Source: Astropecten irregularis (Eukaryota; Echinodermata; Asteroidea; Paxillosida; Astropectinidae). From it: a DNA stretch of 64,000 bases. The stretch is from the NCBI GenBank assembly GCA_963971285.1, contig OZ020254.1, forward strand, positions 10,602,001 to 10,666,000. The letters are read 5' to 3'. Positions 50,042 through 63,732 of this stretch are shown piece by piece. The notes beneath the pieces were generated by a model. It did not search any database. It saw nothing but the letters and a program-made list of their open reading frames with translations, and was not told the origin of the DNA. Position numbers and translations under genes: made by a program. Each line of letters opens with the position of its first letter. Position 1 is the first letter of the stretch.

Positions 50042-50202
50042 AAGCCTTGCGGAGGCCACAGAGGCCATGGCCTTCGTTGCCCTGGTTCTTGGCCTTCATG
50101 TCCCCTTCAAATGTTTCCATAGACATTGTGATTTTCCAATGGAAGCGCCCCCTTGCAATGGAAAAGTGGCCTTGCCCTTTTCAGAACCAAATTCAAGGCC
50201 TG
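50042..50202. mobile_element. hAT-like MITE family B, copy 3
   Basis: Reverse orientation, with GGCCATGGCCTTCGTTGC and CTTGGCCTTCATGTCCCC; ends AAGCCTTG and CAAGGCCTG. Confidence 0.75.
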
Positions 50203-52609
50203 TGATTATGCTAAGATACACAGAATTGTCAACCACCATAACATCAGGACTTTACCTGTCGATACTCGACAAGACAGTCCGAATCAAGAACTGATTGGTT
50301 AAATGCAGAATCTTATACTGCAAATGCTCTTAGGTCAACGAAAGGTGACGTCAAAGAGAATTCTGTTGTTATTCTCGGCACGTCATCTTGAGTTCAAACG
50401 CTTGTTATCCAGCGCCCGCTTACCCTCCTTCAGAAAAAAAATGTACTTAGGGTCCAATTGTATGACAGATGTTAACTTTTTGTATTAAGCATGTCCTTAA
50501 AAGTGGTGTAGTATGTAAATATACCAACGGTATGAACACAGATATTTTGACTAAATCAAATCGTACCAACACGTCTCCTTAAAGCAGTGGATCTATCTAT
50601 CTATCGTAGACGTCGTGTGTTTCTTATAAGGGTTTACTATGAACCGGAGTTGTTCCATAGTCCATGATTGTGCCTTTGATAGTACCGTACTCTTCATGTG
50701 TTGTAAATTTGTGCTGTTTATTTTGATCAAGCAAGTACTCGATGTGCATTTTTTGCAACGTTTTTTAAATGAGAGAGATATATTTGTATGGCACGTCGAT
50801 AATTGTTTTTTCCCAAGGGTTTCAGTAAGTCTATTTAGCTTTACTCGGTTGGAAAGTGCGGGGAAGACATTGGGCCATCACTGAACAGTTATTTGTGAGC
50901 AGGGAATGAAAGAAGTCTAGTACACGGACTTCATTTGGTACTAATAGTATATACAGTACTGATATTCTCCTGACTGATATCAGGCGTTGACGCGTTGTGA
51001 TTCTGGCTTAAGACATTATGCATTGCGAGCTAGGATCGAGCTAGTGTCTGCGTGACATATTCTCCTGAAAAGTTTCAAAAAGCAGGAATGCATCTTAAGT
51101 ACTTAACAAGCAACCATGCAGAGAAATTGGATATTGTCTGCCTGGGTTGGTGTTTTTGTGTTATAAATTTCCCCCCATTTTGCAACTAGCAAGAGCAGTG
51201 GGTTGACATAGTAAATATAAAGCTGAATGTGTGTACATAAATTAGTCATTGTAAGCTTATCAGTTATATACTTCTGACTGAGTACTCCTGCAAAACTTCA
51301 ATTTAAAGTTTACGGGTTCTTGTTCTATATTAGGAAAAGACAGATTTTGTTTTCAAATTCCATCTGTGTTATCATAGGCTTATCATATTTGTTTTAATTT
51401 TTTTTTGTATTTATTAATATTTGTTTGTTAAAACTTACATAGTACTTGAATTTTTGATGAACGTGTTGGTCCCTGTTTGATTTTGAATATGGGAGGACTC
51501 CTTGCTATGTGAGAGTGTCATCACCTATAAAAAAAAAGAGCCAAATTCTGGGTCTGCTTAACATATGAACAAGGGAGGGTATTGAAATAGACAAGAATGA
51601 GATCACAGTATCAGTCGCAATGATCTCAGAGCACAAAATTCAGACAATCACTTCATCTTTGTCAAATTTCTAATTCAGACATCCTCAAATAAATAACATC
51701 TCAAAGTATTCAATATTGAACTCCGAAAATGCGACTTTTTTTCTGCCAAAATGGTTCAAGTCTACTTTTAGGGCAGCTTGTGATTTTTTTTTCATCATAA
51801 ATTGATAACCCAAATCGTGTGTATAGTTTTTTTTTTTGTAGACTTTTGTATGCAATGTTTTTTTTCTATGGAAGATTTTGTTCATTTCACTTCAAATTCT
51901 TCAATGGTGATTTAGTAGCTCGTTGAAATGACGTAGTGCTGTACTTTGTGAGCCTACCAATACCATTGAGGAGGCAGTATCTGGTCGAGATTTCTTTCCA
52001 AATTTTTTTTTGGGATGCAGATTTGACAACTTTAAAGGAAATTGTTGTCATAGAACTTGAGATATGAGAACTTGACATATGTGTTTTTTCTGCAAAGGGA
52101 AACATATCATAGTCATAATTCATAAACTCGTATGTAGCAACCCGTGATTTAACGAGTGGTCACATGTTACAAAGTCCTTTCGTGTAGACACGCCTCCTTT
52201 CCCGCCAAAATGGCCAGTTCTGCTTTTCATTGACCAATATTTCTCGAGATTCTGTCTTTTTTGAGTTTAATATAAATTGAACCACAGTATTCCAAACACA
52301 CACACATACACCTTGAGTCAAAATCTTCGTCCATTTTAGAATTTTATTTTGTATATATAGTATACATGTTGATCGTCCATTCATTTCTGTAATTCTCGGA
52401 ACAAAATGTAGGATTGTATTTATTTCATTATTAACAAATCCATTTATTTGTCGAATCCGTTAATAATTATTGTCAATTGTATTCAGGCTCAGTCAAGAGT
52501 ATAAGGCTTTGTTTTGGCGGTGTACAGCACATGCAATGGTAACCAATAAATATAAGTCCGAATTTGTGTACATATTGAGTCTTGTATGGCTATTGTCAGT
52601 GTTGGCTTA
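50203..52609. other. Repeat-poor AT-rich stretch, possible distal ARL3 3' UTR
   Basis: About 2.4 kb without the MITE families that crowd the rest of the window and without a credible ORF. It ends just after AATAAA at 52545. This is compatible with a long 3' UTR of ARL3 or with unique intergenic DNA. Confidence 0.3.
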
Positions 52610-52879
52610 AAGGTAATATCATACTTTGGTTTTTATCAAAGAAATACAAATTCAAGGGCAAAAATATCAAGGAAGAAACAGTTACAGTCATCTGTGAAAA
52701 TTTCAGTCCCATACGGTGCCCACTTTTTGAAAAAAAAACAGTGAAAAACGGCCACCGGAAAATTTCAACGGTATGGTTCTACCATCATCATCTTCATACC
52801 CTGTAAGTTATACGTATATCTGTGAACATTTCTGTTTTGGTTTCTTACAAAAGTATTTTGCTAAGAAAAATACTACCTT
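52610..52879. mobile_element. MITE family A, copy 8 (complete, short)
   Basis: 270 bp, ends AAGGTAATATCATACTTTGG and AAAATACTACCTT, TA on both sides. Confidence 0.85.
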
Positions 52880-52899
52880 TAATACCCCCTATTCATCCC

Positions 52900-52902
<3 letters not shown>

Positions 52903-52940
<38 letters not shown>

Positions 52941-52977
52941 TAAAAAAAAAATAAATTAAAAAAAAAATAAAAAAAAG
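52903..52977. repeat. A-rich low-complexity tract
   Basis: About 75 bases that are almost all A with scattered T. It could be an old retroposon tail; no body is recognisable beside it. Confidence 0.9.
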
Positions 52978-53219
52978 TCTGAGGGCTCCTCCTCCTACAC
53001 CGCCCCCTCAAGAAAACACCAACGTGCCTCAATGCTGTCGCGCGTATTCATTAGGCATAGTGCGAGACAAGTGGATACATGAATAATGAGTCGATCCTCG
53101 ATCGTTTACATGTTGGCCCCCCTATTAAAAAAACCTGGCTACGCCACTTCCTACACCACTTATAGTTCATATCCAAGCAGGAGTAGGCTGGGATAGATGT
53201 CTGATTGAAACTTAAATTG

Positions 53220-54059
53220 CATTTAGAAGAAGTCACAATGCTCCCATTTTGTCAAACGAAGGAGATTTGTCTAATGAGAGGTCTGGGCAGGCAGTGCAAG
53301 GGACTTCAGCCTTGGAGCTGCTGGCTCCGCTGTGTCCCCGTCTTACTCCTAGGAGATCCTCACTGACCCTGCATTTTGTTTTGGGAGGCCCAAGACTTCT
53401 TGGAACCCTGGTGGATGAGAGGGGTCGTCCCCATCCCAGTCCTAACCATACCATGTATCAAGGAGTAGTTGGCAGGATCCATGTCTGTGGTAGAATTAAG
53501 CAAAATGCAACACCCCACTCTTGCCCCTGTCCCGGGCACAATCTATCGGACTACACTGTGCTACAGTTGGCAGTATAGATGCCAGGGCAGTTGGGAAGTG
53601 TGATGGAAAGCTCCAGCAATCATCCCTCGTCCAGCAGAGCAAAGGGATGTTGGTCCGAGCGAGGCAGGCTTCTAGCTCAGGTCTGTTCAAAGAAAGTTTC
53701 CTCCAACTCGGATGGGGGAGTCCTTGGCCGGCGGAGGGCATCACGAAGCAAGACACGCACAGTGTGGGGCAGGTTGGTGTGCCGGGCAGACAGTGTGGTC
53801 AAACAGCCCGATTACCGCTCTGGTGCCGGCACTGTGCAGGGCCGGCTAGGGCTGCCTGCGATAGAGTGAGGCTGGATGCTGCGGGACCTCATCGCACGGC
53901 CAGTGTCCAGTGACGAAAGTGGACCAAGTGAGACAGGCCCTGGGTTTGGGTTTGACTTTGACCTTCGATCCGAAAAAGAAGGAAACTAAGATGGTATGGC
54001 CAATTTACTAAGAGTTCGGAGCTGGCTAAAGCCGTAAAGCAGGGAACAGTCGAGGGTGG
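53220..54059. other. Unidentified GC-richer segment before a LINE end
   Basis: Open frames of about 100-130 codons exist on both strands (for example + 53521-53913 and + 53249-53578), but none resembles a family I know. It is adjacent to a decayed LINE tail, so a degraded retroelement body is the likeliest source. Confidence 0.35.
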
Positions 54060-54212
54060 ACGGAAGAAATGCAGACAGTGAGGAAACGATGAGAGAGCAA
54101 CATCAAAGATTGGACCGGCCTCAGCTTTACTGAGTCGCAGAGGGCAGCACAGAACCTTATTAACCGAGAGGAGTTGCGAAGACTGACCCGGTTGTTGATT
54201 CGTCATCATTGA
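54060..54212 (+). pseudogene. Decayed LINE C-terminal tail
   Basis: From 54099 the frame reads NIKDWTGLSFTESQRAAQN, then INREELRRL, then a stop at 54210. The DWTGL...SQRAAQ...R pattern is a common C-terminal end of non-LTR retrotransposon ORFs. A frameshift separates it from the upstream GGRKK-like basic segment. Confidence 0.7.
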
Positions 54213-57200
54213 TGCCCCCCAAAACGGACGGTTAAGGCATCATCAACAACTTCGATCCGAGGAATTTTCGTGCACCACCGAAGACAATCCTCGGTAGCCT
54301 GAGCGAGAACAAGTCTGAAGGGGGGAGAGGTAGGATGATCGGAGGCAGGTTGGCCGAGGTCGGGAGGTGCCATCGAACGGCCCAGTGACCTCCTGGGCTC
54401 CAAGAAGAGGGTGCAAGCTATAGCGGTCATCACCCACGATCCATTCGGCGGCAGGACCCTGCAGGATCTTCCTGAGCTTGCCCGTTGATATTCCATTCAC
54501 CCCGAAGCTCGCACTCCAGTATCAATCCATTTTTCTGTGTTAGTAATGTCCACAGGTGCAGCAGTTAATGGAACCAAACGACAATCCAATTACAAAATCA
54601 TGAATTATAAATGAGCTTCTATTATCGTCATTAGTTGGCCATTGTTTTCTTTTCCAGTACACACTGTCTCTTCTCACTGTCAGTTGTGTTGCAAAAGTTC
54701 AGGAAAATGATAATTCAGCCAATGTTGGTTATTTGCTTACCCTGTTTTTTCAAATTGAAATGTTTGAGATGTCTTTTAATTCGCCAGGAGTTGTGTATAC
54801 ACACATTGTACTAAGTAAGTGCATCAGACGAATGCACTGTCCCTTGGAGTCAACCCAAGCTCCAGTCTTGTGTTGCTTACACACTCATTGATGGATAGCA
54901 TGTTTTGTCATATTATGATTAATATGTGTTTGAGACGATATGCACCGTGTCATACAGTTTACCTAATCGGGCCACTTTAGTTTGTATAAGGTGTCACCGG
55001 GGCGCCAGAAGTGACATGTGGAGGGGGGCAACCGGGACGGAATCCCCCCGCGGTTCGCCGGCCGATGCATGGTGAACTTAGAGGAAAGAAGCCGGGGGAA
55101 AATGCCTCTTTCCACGGGTCGATTTGCCTGGTGTAAACTGAACCCTACCGATTGCACTCTTGTGGTGTGACTCGTGAGGCCTAGGCAGCGGCGCGTTATA
55201 CCCGTACGGCTTGTTGACAAGTGTCCTCTGCTCTGTGCCTGATGGAGTTTGTATATTCCCTCTAATAACATACAAATGATTTCCGCATTATACTATATCG
55301 GGATACGACGATGTGATGGGTTGAGATTAAAGGTGATGATTGTGAGACTCAGTCGAGCTCCAGTCCGCTCCCTGGATCCTCTTAAAGGGGGATTTACTAG
55401 CTACATAACTCTTGAGATCTGCTTGTGCAGCCTCATCAAGCCTGAAGACATTATCCTGTAGGTGCCAAGGTCATGTGTGACAGGGATACAGTGTAATGGT
55501 ATACTGAAGTGAAACTTTGATAATATTGGAACGAAGTTGGAGTGCGGGGGAATGTTGAGGCAAAGCCTTTGTAGGTGACTGAACTATGATTGTGGGCAGA
55601 TAAAACACCCAGTTTCCGAGTGACTCTCACGATGGTATAGAGACCTTGTAGTGCAAGAGTATGAAATATAGAGGGGTTAGGGTTCAGAATACGTCCATTT
55701 TAGTGTGAGCCTTTCCTGCAAACAGCTCCGACGAGAAGACGTCATGAACACTTTCATTTTACACTGAAGTCCCCAATACGACTCCAATTCTTTTGATATC
55801 AGTCATTTCCTTCATCTTTTCTCTTCCCCTCCCCACACTTTTGCTGTTCCCTGCAAACTTGCTCCCCCTCCCCGCCCTCTACCTCTCTCACATCAGAGAC
55901 ATCCCTTCTCTTATATGGCAATCATTTCAGGACTGTTAAGAGTGAATCCGCACACGAATTGTGTGACTGATTGGGTCATCAACGGCAAAAGACGGGAAGA
56001 TGGCGCGGAAATCACCCAAGCGAGCGCTAGCAATCAAGTCCACCGTTCACGGACCGCATCAGGGGACCGCGTAGACCCCGACCTAGGCCCCCGCTATAGC
56101 CCCCGGGGCCCAAACGCTCTCCTCAAGAGGATTTTAATCACGGCAGCAAACGTCGAGAGGGGCAGGAAAATTGATTGTGCGTATGTATGTGTATGTATAC
56201 GGCAGCCCTTTGCAAAGTCGTGCAGATAACCAAATGAATTAAAGGACCTTGAACGTGACAATCAAGAGCTAGGGGGAGGGGTAGTGACTGAAGAAGTCGA
56301 GATGAAAAGTCGAATCTCAAGTGGAAAAGTTTCTGTCTGTTTTACATCACCTTGAAAAGCTGAACTAATGTTATTATTACTAGACGAAATACCTACATTG
56401 AAGCAAAACCCAAAGATTCATCATTGATTGAGGCCGGCACAACAAAAGAAGTACTTTTAATTTCCGTAGGAGGACTGTATCCAAGCTCAAATCGTCTCAA
56501 GTAAGCATCTAGCAGTATTTTGAATGCTCTTTTTTGTACTTTTTAAATTTTAAACAAGAGCAAACATGAGTAATTATACGTCTAAACAAATAGGCAATTG
56601 CACGTTGGTTTTAAAAAGAAAGACATCTTAAAGAAAGAACAGAACCAATACAATGTTGTATGAAATATCTTCCTTTGAAATATTGTTTTATTAGAGAAAA
56701 GCGTCTTAAAACCCTCATAAACCGCACCAAAGCAGTTTATAAGACCCAAAATTAATAGGAACAAAAATTTAACTAATTTACTTGTAAAACTTGCTTACTT
56801 GTTAATTGTATTCTCAAAAGCGCGAACAGCGATTTTGATGGCTCAATTTTTATTGCATGCAGTTTGGAACTGACAAAATTGAAATTAACGCTCTCGAAAA
56901 AAAACCTTGAGCATTGATGTACTTTAAGGGTTCCATCACGAGAATTTAAGCTGTGATTCGAGTCCAATTCTCGCAATTAAAGCCACAGGTCGCATCAATC
57001 ATAATCCAGCTCTTAATTTAGAAATTTGCTGGTTATTATGCGAAAGTGCTCTCCCCTTTCGCGCGGAATTTCTCTGACCTTCATGAAAATTATTGCCAAT
57101 AAAGGAAAATGAATAAATATATATTGCTCCTTTTTTTGTATACGGTATGTACGTGCGAGTGTGTGCTCGCGGGTTAGACCTTGAAGTTTTCTAATCTTAA

Positions 57201-58570
57201 TATACCCCATCATCGATCAAAGGCGGTCTGGGTTAAAAGAAAGAAAAAACGGGCTTGAAATTATTCCCCCTCTCCTATTGACGCAATCAAAGTTTCGCTT
57301 ATTAAGGGTCCCCCGACCAGCGGTCTAACAAAGAAAACCTTATTCATTAAAGCTCAATTTTCTCTCCTTAAAAACCGAGCATGCACCACTTTGCATGATA
57401 AAAAAAGACTGGTTAAATTTGTGCGGAGGGTCTCCCACTTTAGCGTATGACACTGGCTATACGTTCGCACATCCATCTCACTTCTAGATCGCTTAGCACC
57501 CACCATCGGCCAGCCGTCCGTGTGCGCGCCTTTACAAATCAGTTAGGGCGCCTGTTATGGCTCTTCTCTCCAATTTCCCAAGACTGTGTGGTTCTTGACG
57601 GAGGCTGCAGACGACCAAGCAGCGGAGAAAGCCATGATGATGATGTTCAAGTCTTGACTTGTGTGCATGCATACTGGCCCAGTGTAGCCAATCTGTAAAG
57701 TGCACTATAGCCTTGTTCGTGGTCTGCAATTATCTTGAGCGGAAGGCCTTCGCCGTTTTGTAGCTAGATTGCTAGCTCACTCGGTGATGGCGAGATGAAG
57801 AAGGGTTCTCTGAATGCCCTTTAAGATCGTCGCATTGATTTCCCGATTTAGTCCGTCTTTAGGATACTGGGACGGGAGCTTTCGGGGTGCTCCCTGCCTC
57901 CCACCCACCCTCCACTCGTGTGTCCCCTCGGGCACCATCGAGGACTCTCTGAGCATGGCACTACAGAACCCTCGGTAACAAATGACTGATTGATTGGTTG
58001 TATGCTTCGTAAGATGGAGAGGGGGAGGGAGAACTAAACAGAGACAGAAAAGCTCACTCCCCGTACCGGTCGCGAGGCAATTTCGACGGTGTGGCTGGCT
58101 GGATGGATGGAAGACTCCCACTGATGATGCTAAACACGAAAGTCCCATCACGACACCGTGGCCATCTTTGTCTGTCTGGTACCCTGAAGGCATTGTGTAG
58201 AGATCAATGCAATGTGGGTCACTGCAGTCATTTTGCACCAGACTTCAGGCATCTTGAGGACCCTCGACGAATGCGTGTGCATTGAGAAGAGAAGGGAGGA
58301 AAAAAAAGGACCGGTAGCGCCTTGGGGGAAAAGGGGGAATACATCTCAAAGAGTATCTGACAAAACTGACAAAGCCAATCACATCTAGACACAATAAATG
58401 ATCTTTCGTAACAGCGAATGAGGCTAATACCTTTAATGAATCGAGTGGTTGCTGAATCCAGCTCTTTTTTGTCGAGTTGCGGCCTGGGGGCGGTGGCGTT
58501 TCCCAAAGAACAGGAACCAGTTTCGACTTAAAAGCTGCTTAGCTTGAAGATATTGGCTTAACCGTCAACA
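54213..58570. other. Intergenic DNA without recognised genes
   Basis: Mixed composition with a GC-rich patch at about 54990-55200, a pyrimidine-rich run at 55790-55915 and scattered short ORFs up to about 150 codons that resemble nothing known. I see no exon chain, RNA gene or clear repeat here. Confidence 0.5.
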
Positions 58571-58793
58571 GGGCCAATGTCATGGAGCTGCTAAGCACAC
58601 AAAATTGCTAACAAACATGTCTTGCCCAATAAGAAAAACCAAGTTTGCATTTATAATCAGCAAACACCACTGCCAAAGAACAATCACAAGTGATACACAA
58701 AAAAAAGAAATTCGGTTGTTAATCTTGTTATAAATTTTTTTTCATGGTTAGCAAATTTTTGTGCTAAGCATGCAGGGCCGTGAAATTGGCCCC
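58571..58793. mobile_element. MITE family C, copy 6
   Basis: GGGCCAATGTCATGGAGCTG to GGGCCGTGAAATTGGCCCC with the usual inner arms. Confidence 0.8.
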
Positions 58794-58876
58794 TGGGCCC
58801 CTGGACCCATGGCTGTAAACAAAAAGGTCATGTACCTCTTAGCTTAACCGTCCGAACAGGTCAAGCAGCAGAGTCC

Positions 58877-58965
58877 CAAATAAATAAATAAATAAATATA
58901 TAAATAAACAAACAAACAAACAAACAAACAAACAAACAAACACCCCAACAAACAACAAAACAACA
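58877..58965. repeat. Tetranucleotide microsatellite (AAAT)n then (AAAC)n
   Basis: Five or more TAAA units followed by ten or more CAAA units, then irregular CAACAAA. Confidence 0.9.
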
Positions 58966-59908
58966 GCTGTTATGGTGTGAAAGACATTGACCCATTTTGA
59001 CATTAATTTGGACATCTGACGACAGAGTCACTGGCCTTTTACAAAGTGAACATAAGTCACATGTAATGGGTGTTATGCTGTCGGAGCAGCTCACGGTCAG
59101 ACGGTCACAGTACGAACAAAATAAAATGGGAACAAATTAATAAATTAATGCATTTAAACATCATGTCCGTCTGGCAATTTCTAGCTGCCGATTTGTGATC
59201 TGTAAGATTGTATGGGGCGGTTTTGTGCTGTGTTAATTGCCGGATTTACACCTTATCACTGTTCTTTTGAACGGTAAACCTGAGCTGTTTTATTGTTAAC
59301 CATTGATCCGTATCATCAAATGGTTAATATTCGGCATATTCCTATGCATAATACATGATGAAACAGCTGACGCTAAATACTGGGCCAATTTGTAACCAGG
59401 ACGGCCATATTTTAGTTCTGTCTAACCCCCCCCCCCCCCCCCTCTTGCCCTTGGCCTTACAACTAAATGTGAATGCCTATATGTAATGACATGGATATTT
59501 TCTGTATATGAGACATGGATGAGATTTACAACACAATCAATCTAAAGCTGTATTTATCATTAACGTACATGTATTTACGTCCCGTTATTAAAATGGTATC
59601 CACTTGTTGTAATAACCAGAGTCATTGTTGACTTAATCTCTACAGCGTGGTGGATAATGGGCATGAACCGACAGAAGTTATCGCCTAAGGACCACGATGA
59701 TAATAATTATTTGAACTTAAACATGAAAACTGGGCCAAACAATCTCATCTGACGATTTTTTTTTTAACATTGAATGAACAATGAAAACATGAAAATGAAA
59801 ACAAAAACAAAAAAACAAAACCAAGAAGAATTTCGGGCTATTGAAACAACATGTAAGTGTGCCACGCATCGCCACAACGACAATTATTTTGACGCCAGGA
59901 ACTGAGAA

Positions 59909-59911
<3 letters not shown>
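58966..59911. other. Intergenic DNA, homopolymer C run
   Basis: No gene seen. A run of 17 C lies at 59426-59442. Confidence 0.5.

Positions 59912-59940
<29 letters not shown>
59912..59940. repeat. (AAC)n microsatellite
   Basis: About nine AAC units. Confidence 0.9.
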
Positions 59941-59996
59941 GAAATTAAACAAAAAACCCTAAAGTTTTATTTGAGGGTTTCCACAAATGACACCAT

Positions 59997-60238
59997 GGGC
60001 CAATTTCATAGAGCTGCTTAGCACACAAATTTGCTAAGCATGACATTTTCTGTTTTAGTAAAAATAGGGTTAACAACCACATTTCCGTGTGCTATGCATC
60101 ACTTGCAATTGTTCTTTGGCTGTTGTTCGCTGACCATGAATATCAAATGAAATTTTCAATGGTGGTTTGTTTTATTGAGCAAGCAATTTTTGTGCTAAGC
60201 AATTTTTTGTGCTAAGCAGCTATATGAAATTGGCCCCA
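59997..60238. mobile_element. MITE family C, copy 7 (complete)
   Basis: Ends GGGCCAATTTCATAGAGCTG and CTATATGAAATTGGCCCC; the best pair of ends in this window together with copy 1. Confidence 0.85.
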
Positions 60239-60267
60239 GATAAGGCAAGTTAGTGTAAATACTTGAA

Positions 60268-60345
60268 TAAGTCGCTGGTTCGAATCCCGCTCCAGTCAAT
60301 TGTTATTTGTTCACTTTACAATGACTTCAAATTCAGTAAGTTTCC
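60268..60345 (+). mobile_element. tRNA-derived SINE, 5'-truncated copy
   Basis: CGCTGGTTCGAATCCCGCTC (B box) followed by the family tail TTGTTCACTTT and AATGACTTCAAATTCAGT; the A-box half is absent. A tail-only relative lies near 14424. Confidence 0.7.
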
Positions 60346-63300
60346 CTTGTAGTTATTTGGTCATTATAATAGAGATTATCATCACATTTATAAAAGCATT
60401 TTATTTACTCTTTTTTCAAAGAATTTATATTCTCTAGGCTAATTGCTGACAAAACAACGGACTGCCACGTAACCAAAACTTATGACTAAAGTGTGTCTCC
60501 TTCAGCATTTTTTAATTACCGGTGGGGGGGGGGGGTGTATTATGATGCAAATCCGAGGACAATGCAAAAGAAACCATAATGATAATAGAAAATGGATCGT
60601 GTCGTTCGTGATGTATATCGCCCTGCGTGTCTGTCGGAAGAGCGTATGTCGTTTCCTATTGATTATTTGTATAGTGTTTCCCAGCCCAGTGAAACGGTAC
60701 CCCCCCCCCCTCCCCACACACCGTTTCCCTTCCCATATCAGTTATTGCAGCAATTTCACTTGTTTTATTGCTGCCCCAAAACACGTGAGAGAATTACTCT
60801 GTACCATCTTTTATACCCCGCCAAATTTGATGAATGCTCCTATAAAAAACGATGACCGTATAAAAACAATTTAAACCGGATGCGGCTTAAGTGCTCGCAG
60901 CGCAATTTTTTTTGCCTCTCTCACGAGAGAAAGATGTCTTTTGACAAAATAAACAAAATAAATGCAAAGGCAAAATCTGCCATGGAAAGGGTCTGGTGAT
61001 TAAGGTTCGGTTTAATAGGTAAATGGGCACCCGTGTGCCTAACTGATAGCGCAGATGTAATATACATGCAACGTGTGGTGTATTAGTTACTGTATGATGA
61101 CGCATGATATAAAATGATGGACTTGCGTGCACTGAGCAGCAGCCGGAGCCATATAAGACACAGTGTATGGTTTCAGGACATCTTGCATTTGACGCCAACA
61201 TTATGGATAATAATAGATTTATTCATGATTATATCATATAGATTGACGCACAAAGAGATATAGAAGCCGCTAATACGCGGTGATGTCGCGTGTTTGCCAA
61301 TAGAGGCAAGAAATGTTTGGATGTTTTTGGCGGGAAATTCTAGCCCGATTTAGTTTCAGATTATGCTTGGAAATTTAAAAAGGCATAGATAGACTGCTAT
61401 TGTGTCAATTCAATGTAGACATCTTAGTTCAATTTGGTATCCATAATCCAGGTTTTAAAAAAATATGGTGAACGAAAAGACTATTCCATTTACCGAATTG
61501 AACAATGTATTGCTTTTCATGTAGGCATAGGGCATACACCTTTTTTCCGAAGTGACAGCAACATCTACTTTTGACAAATTTTGAAAACGCCCTCAGCGAT
61601 TATGTTTCAATAGATTGTTTGCTTCACATTTCTGTACACACTTGACAACGTAAACAAACTACACAAAATACCTCTTACTATACCAAAAACAAAAGTATAG
61701 ATTTAGGCGTCAAAAGGAGAAAAACAGCTACTTCATGAGTAGGTGCGACGATAATTCTGTCATAATTTTTGTCCGATTTTTCTTCAGAATTTTGTGCGTT
61801 GGGTATAGGCGCCTTTTCTTGTCTCATCACGGCACGATGACAGTTTGACATCTCATGACTTGGATCCGGGGTCAGCGGTCAGCTACTTAGCCTGACGCCG
61901 TGAGGTGGCGTGGTTGGCACTGCTAGACAACCACGGAAAGAAATCTCGGCCAACTTCATACTTAAAACCGCTCGACACGGCTCATTTACCAAAAAGTTCT
62001 CCCCCCGTAAAAACAAAACAAGTGGCCCCGTGGGGTTCGGATGGTGCACGCTATATAGGGCGTATTATCGGGAAGAGAAATTCCCCCCCGAAGTACTTAT
62101 TATAACAAGCAGTTATTTTAGCGGTGAGTTCAGTAAATAAACGTTCATAATTTGAACAAGATTGATGTTCGTTTAAAGCTGAAGTTCTGGAGACATTTTG
62201 CAAGACGGTGGCACCATAATGTATTTATGTTACATGTACTCTTAATATCACCGAAGCAAACGATTTTGGATTTTGTAGAAGTATAAGATTGCGACGAGCA
62301 CTTGTAATTGAATGTATTATCTATAATACGTGATGTCATACCTTTAGTTATTCTTTTTTAATATCAACACTTCAAACAATATTGAGCAAGCTTCGGGCGT
62401 CACACACAGCTGCTAAACCGGGTTACCCTTTGAAATATCATTTTCTGACAAAGTGCATCGATTGATATGTAAATAGTTTGTTATTCTATTCGGAAATGAG
62501 GGCAATTTCACCATCATATGTCATAACAGCCTTATAATTACGGACCGTGCATGGAGACCGCCGAAAAAATATTACATCTGGCCTTTCTGCCCGGGCGAAG
62601 TTTTTCTCTCGCGCGCGTTGGTTGGAGGCCAATAAAACAAATATGGCGCGCAAAGGCAAGCAAATAGCCACAGGGAAATCAAAGCAAACACGGGTTGGAA
62701 GCGGCTGAATTGTACAAATTCCAGAAAATAAAGTCAATTTCCCCGAACATTTGCCGGACTGTTGAGAGCAACATGCACGGAAACTCCTGACGACACCGGC
62801 ACGGCGGCCCGCACGACGACTTTTTCATGCTGCGAAATGTGAAACAGAAAAAGAAGAAGCGGCAAACTCGCCGACATTTTGAAGCAGAACTCATCGTGTT
62901 TGTTTTTATTCCCTTTATCTGTTTACATTTTCTCCGTTCAGTCTTTCTCCCAATAGCATTTCCTGAGTCAATATGACCTTTTCATGCAATGATAGAGACA
63001 TATATTCTTAAAGTTTGGTTAATTAATACGGTCGTTTTGGGAAATAAATTTGGCGGGACGTAACTGCGTGTGATGTCCCATTGGCGCCTAAACTGTGATT
63101 AATCGACGCTCAACATGAATATATATATTTTCGCGCCTTTTTTAAAATGATAAATCAAGCTGTGTGGTTGGTGTGGTTATAAGGCTCAGTTCTGCACTTT
63201 TGGGTAAACTGATTGATTTATCTCAGGCGGAGTGATATCTGATATCTACGGTTATACTCCAACCATTTTTAGAGTGATGACGACAGAATGATGATTGTCC

Positions 63301-63732
63301 AATCAAATCGCCCGGCTTATAGGCTCCATTTTTTTTACAGTGATCAGTCGAGCATTTTGATTGGTGCGTTAATACTTTGAAGTATGAGTGGGTGAAAGTT
63401 GCTTTGGGGCTTCTTATGACGGTCGGCATAAGGGCAGATGGAACATGCGGTCTATACCCGAGCTTGTAGAAAAAAAGCAATGAACTGAATCTATGAATTG
63501 AACTTGTATTTGGAGCAATTAATGCGCGCACAACTCACATGCAACGACGAAGGCATTTCATGAAGTTATTCTGTTTCAAAAGCGTCGTGCACGTGGCCTG
63601 ATTACATAATATGATAGCAATTCGTATTTAGATATTACTGCTCCAGGCAGCTTTGCCAAATATCGGTTAACATGACTGTGGCAAGTTTCATTCTGATAAT
63701 TCAATACCTGCGATCATTATCCATCCGTGTTA
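60346..63732. other. Intergenic DNA with a CpG-richer patch
   Basis: No gene can be supported. Homopolymer runs lie at 60524-60535 (G) and about 60701-60710 (C). At about 62560-62880 the sequence turns CpG-rich, with GCGCGCGTTGG and GGCCAATAAAAC (CCAAT-like) and short ORFs on both strands. It could be the promoter of a gene beyond the window, but this is a guess. Confidence 0.35.

Noticed and set aside
53521-53913. 130-codon ORF near the LINE tail
   Set aside because: Overlapping ORFs exist on both strands; none matches a retroelement or host protein I can recognise.
55915-56229. 104-codon ORF in the intergenic region
   Set aside because: No recognisable domain and no splice or promoter context.
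57777-58238. 153-codon minus-strand ORF
   Set aside because: No similarity to a known family, no exon partners, composition as in neighbouring non-coding DNA.
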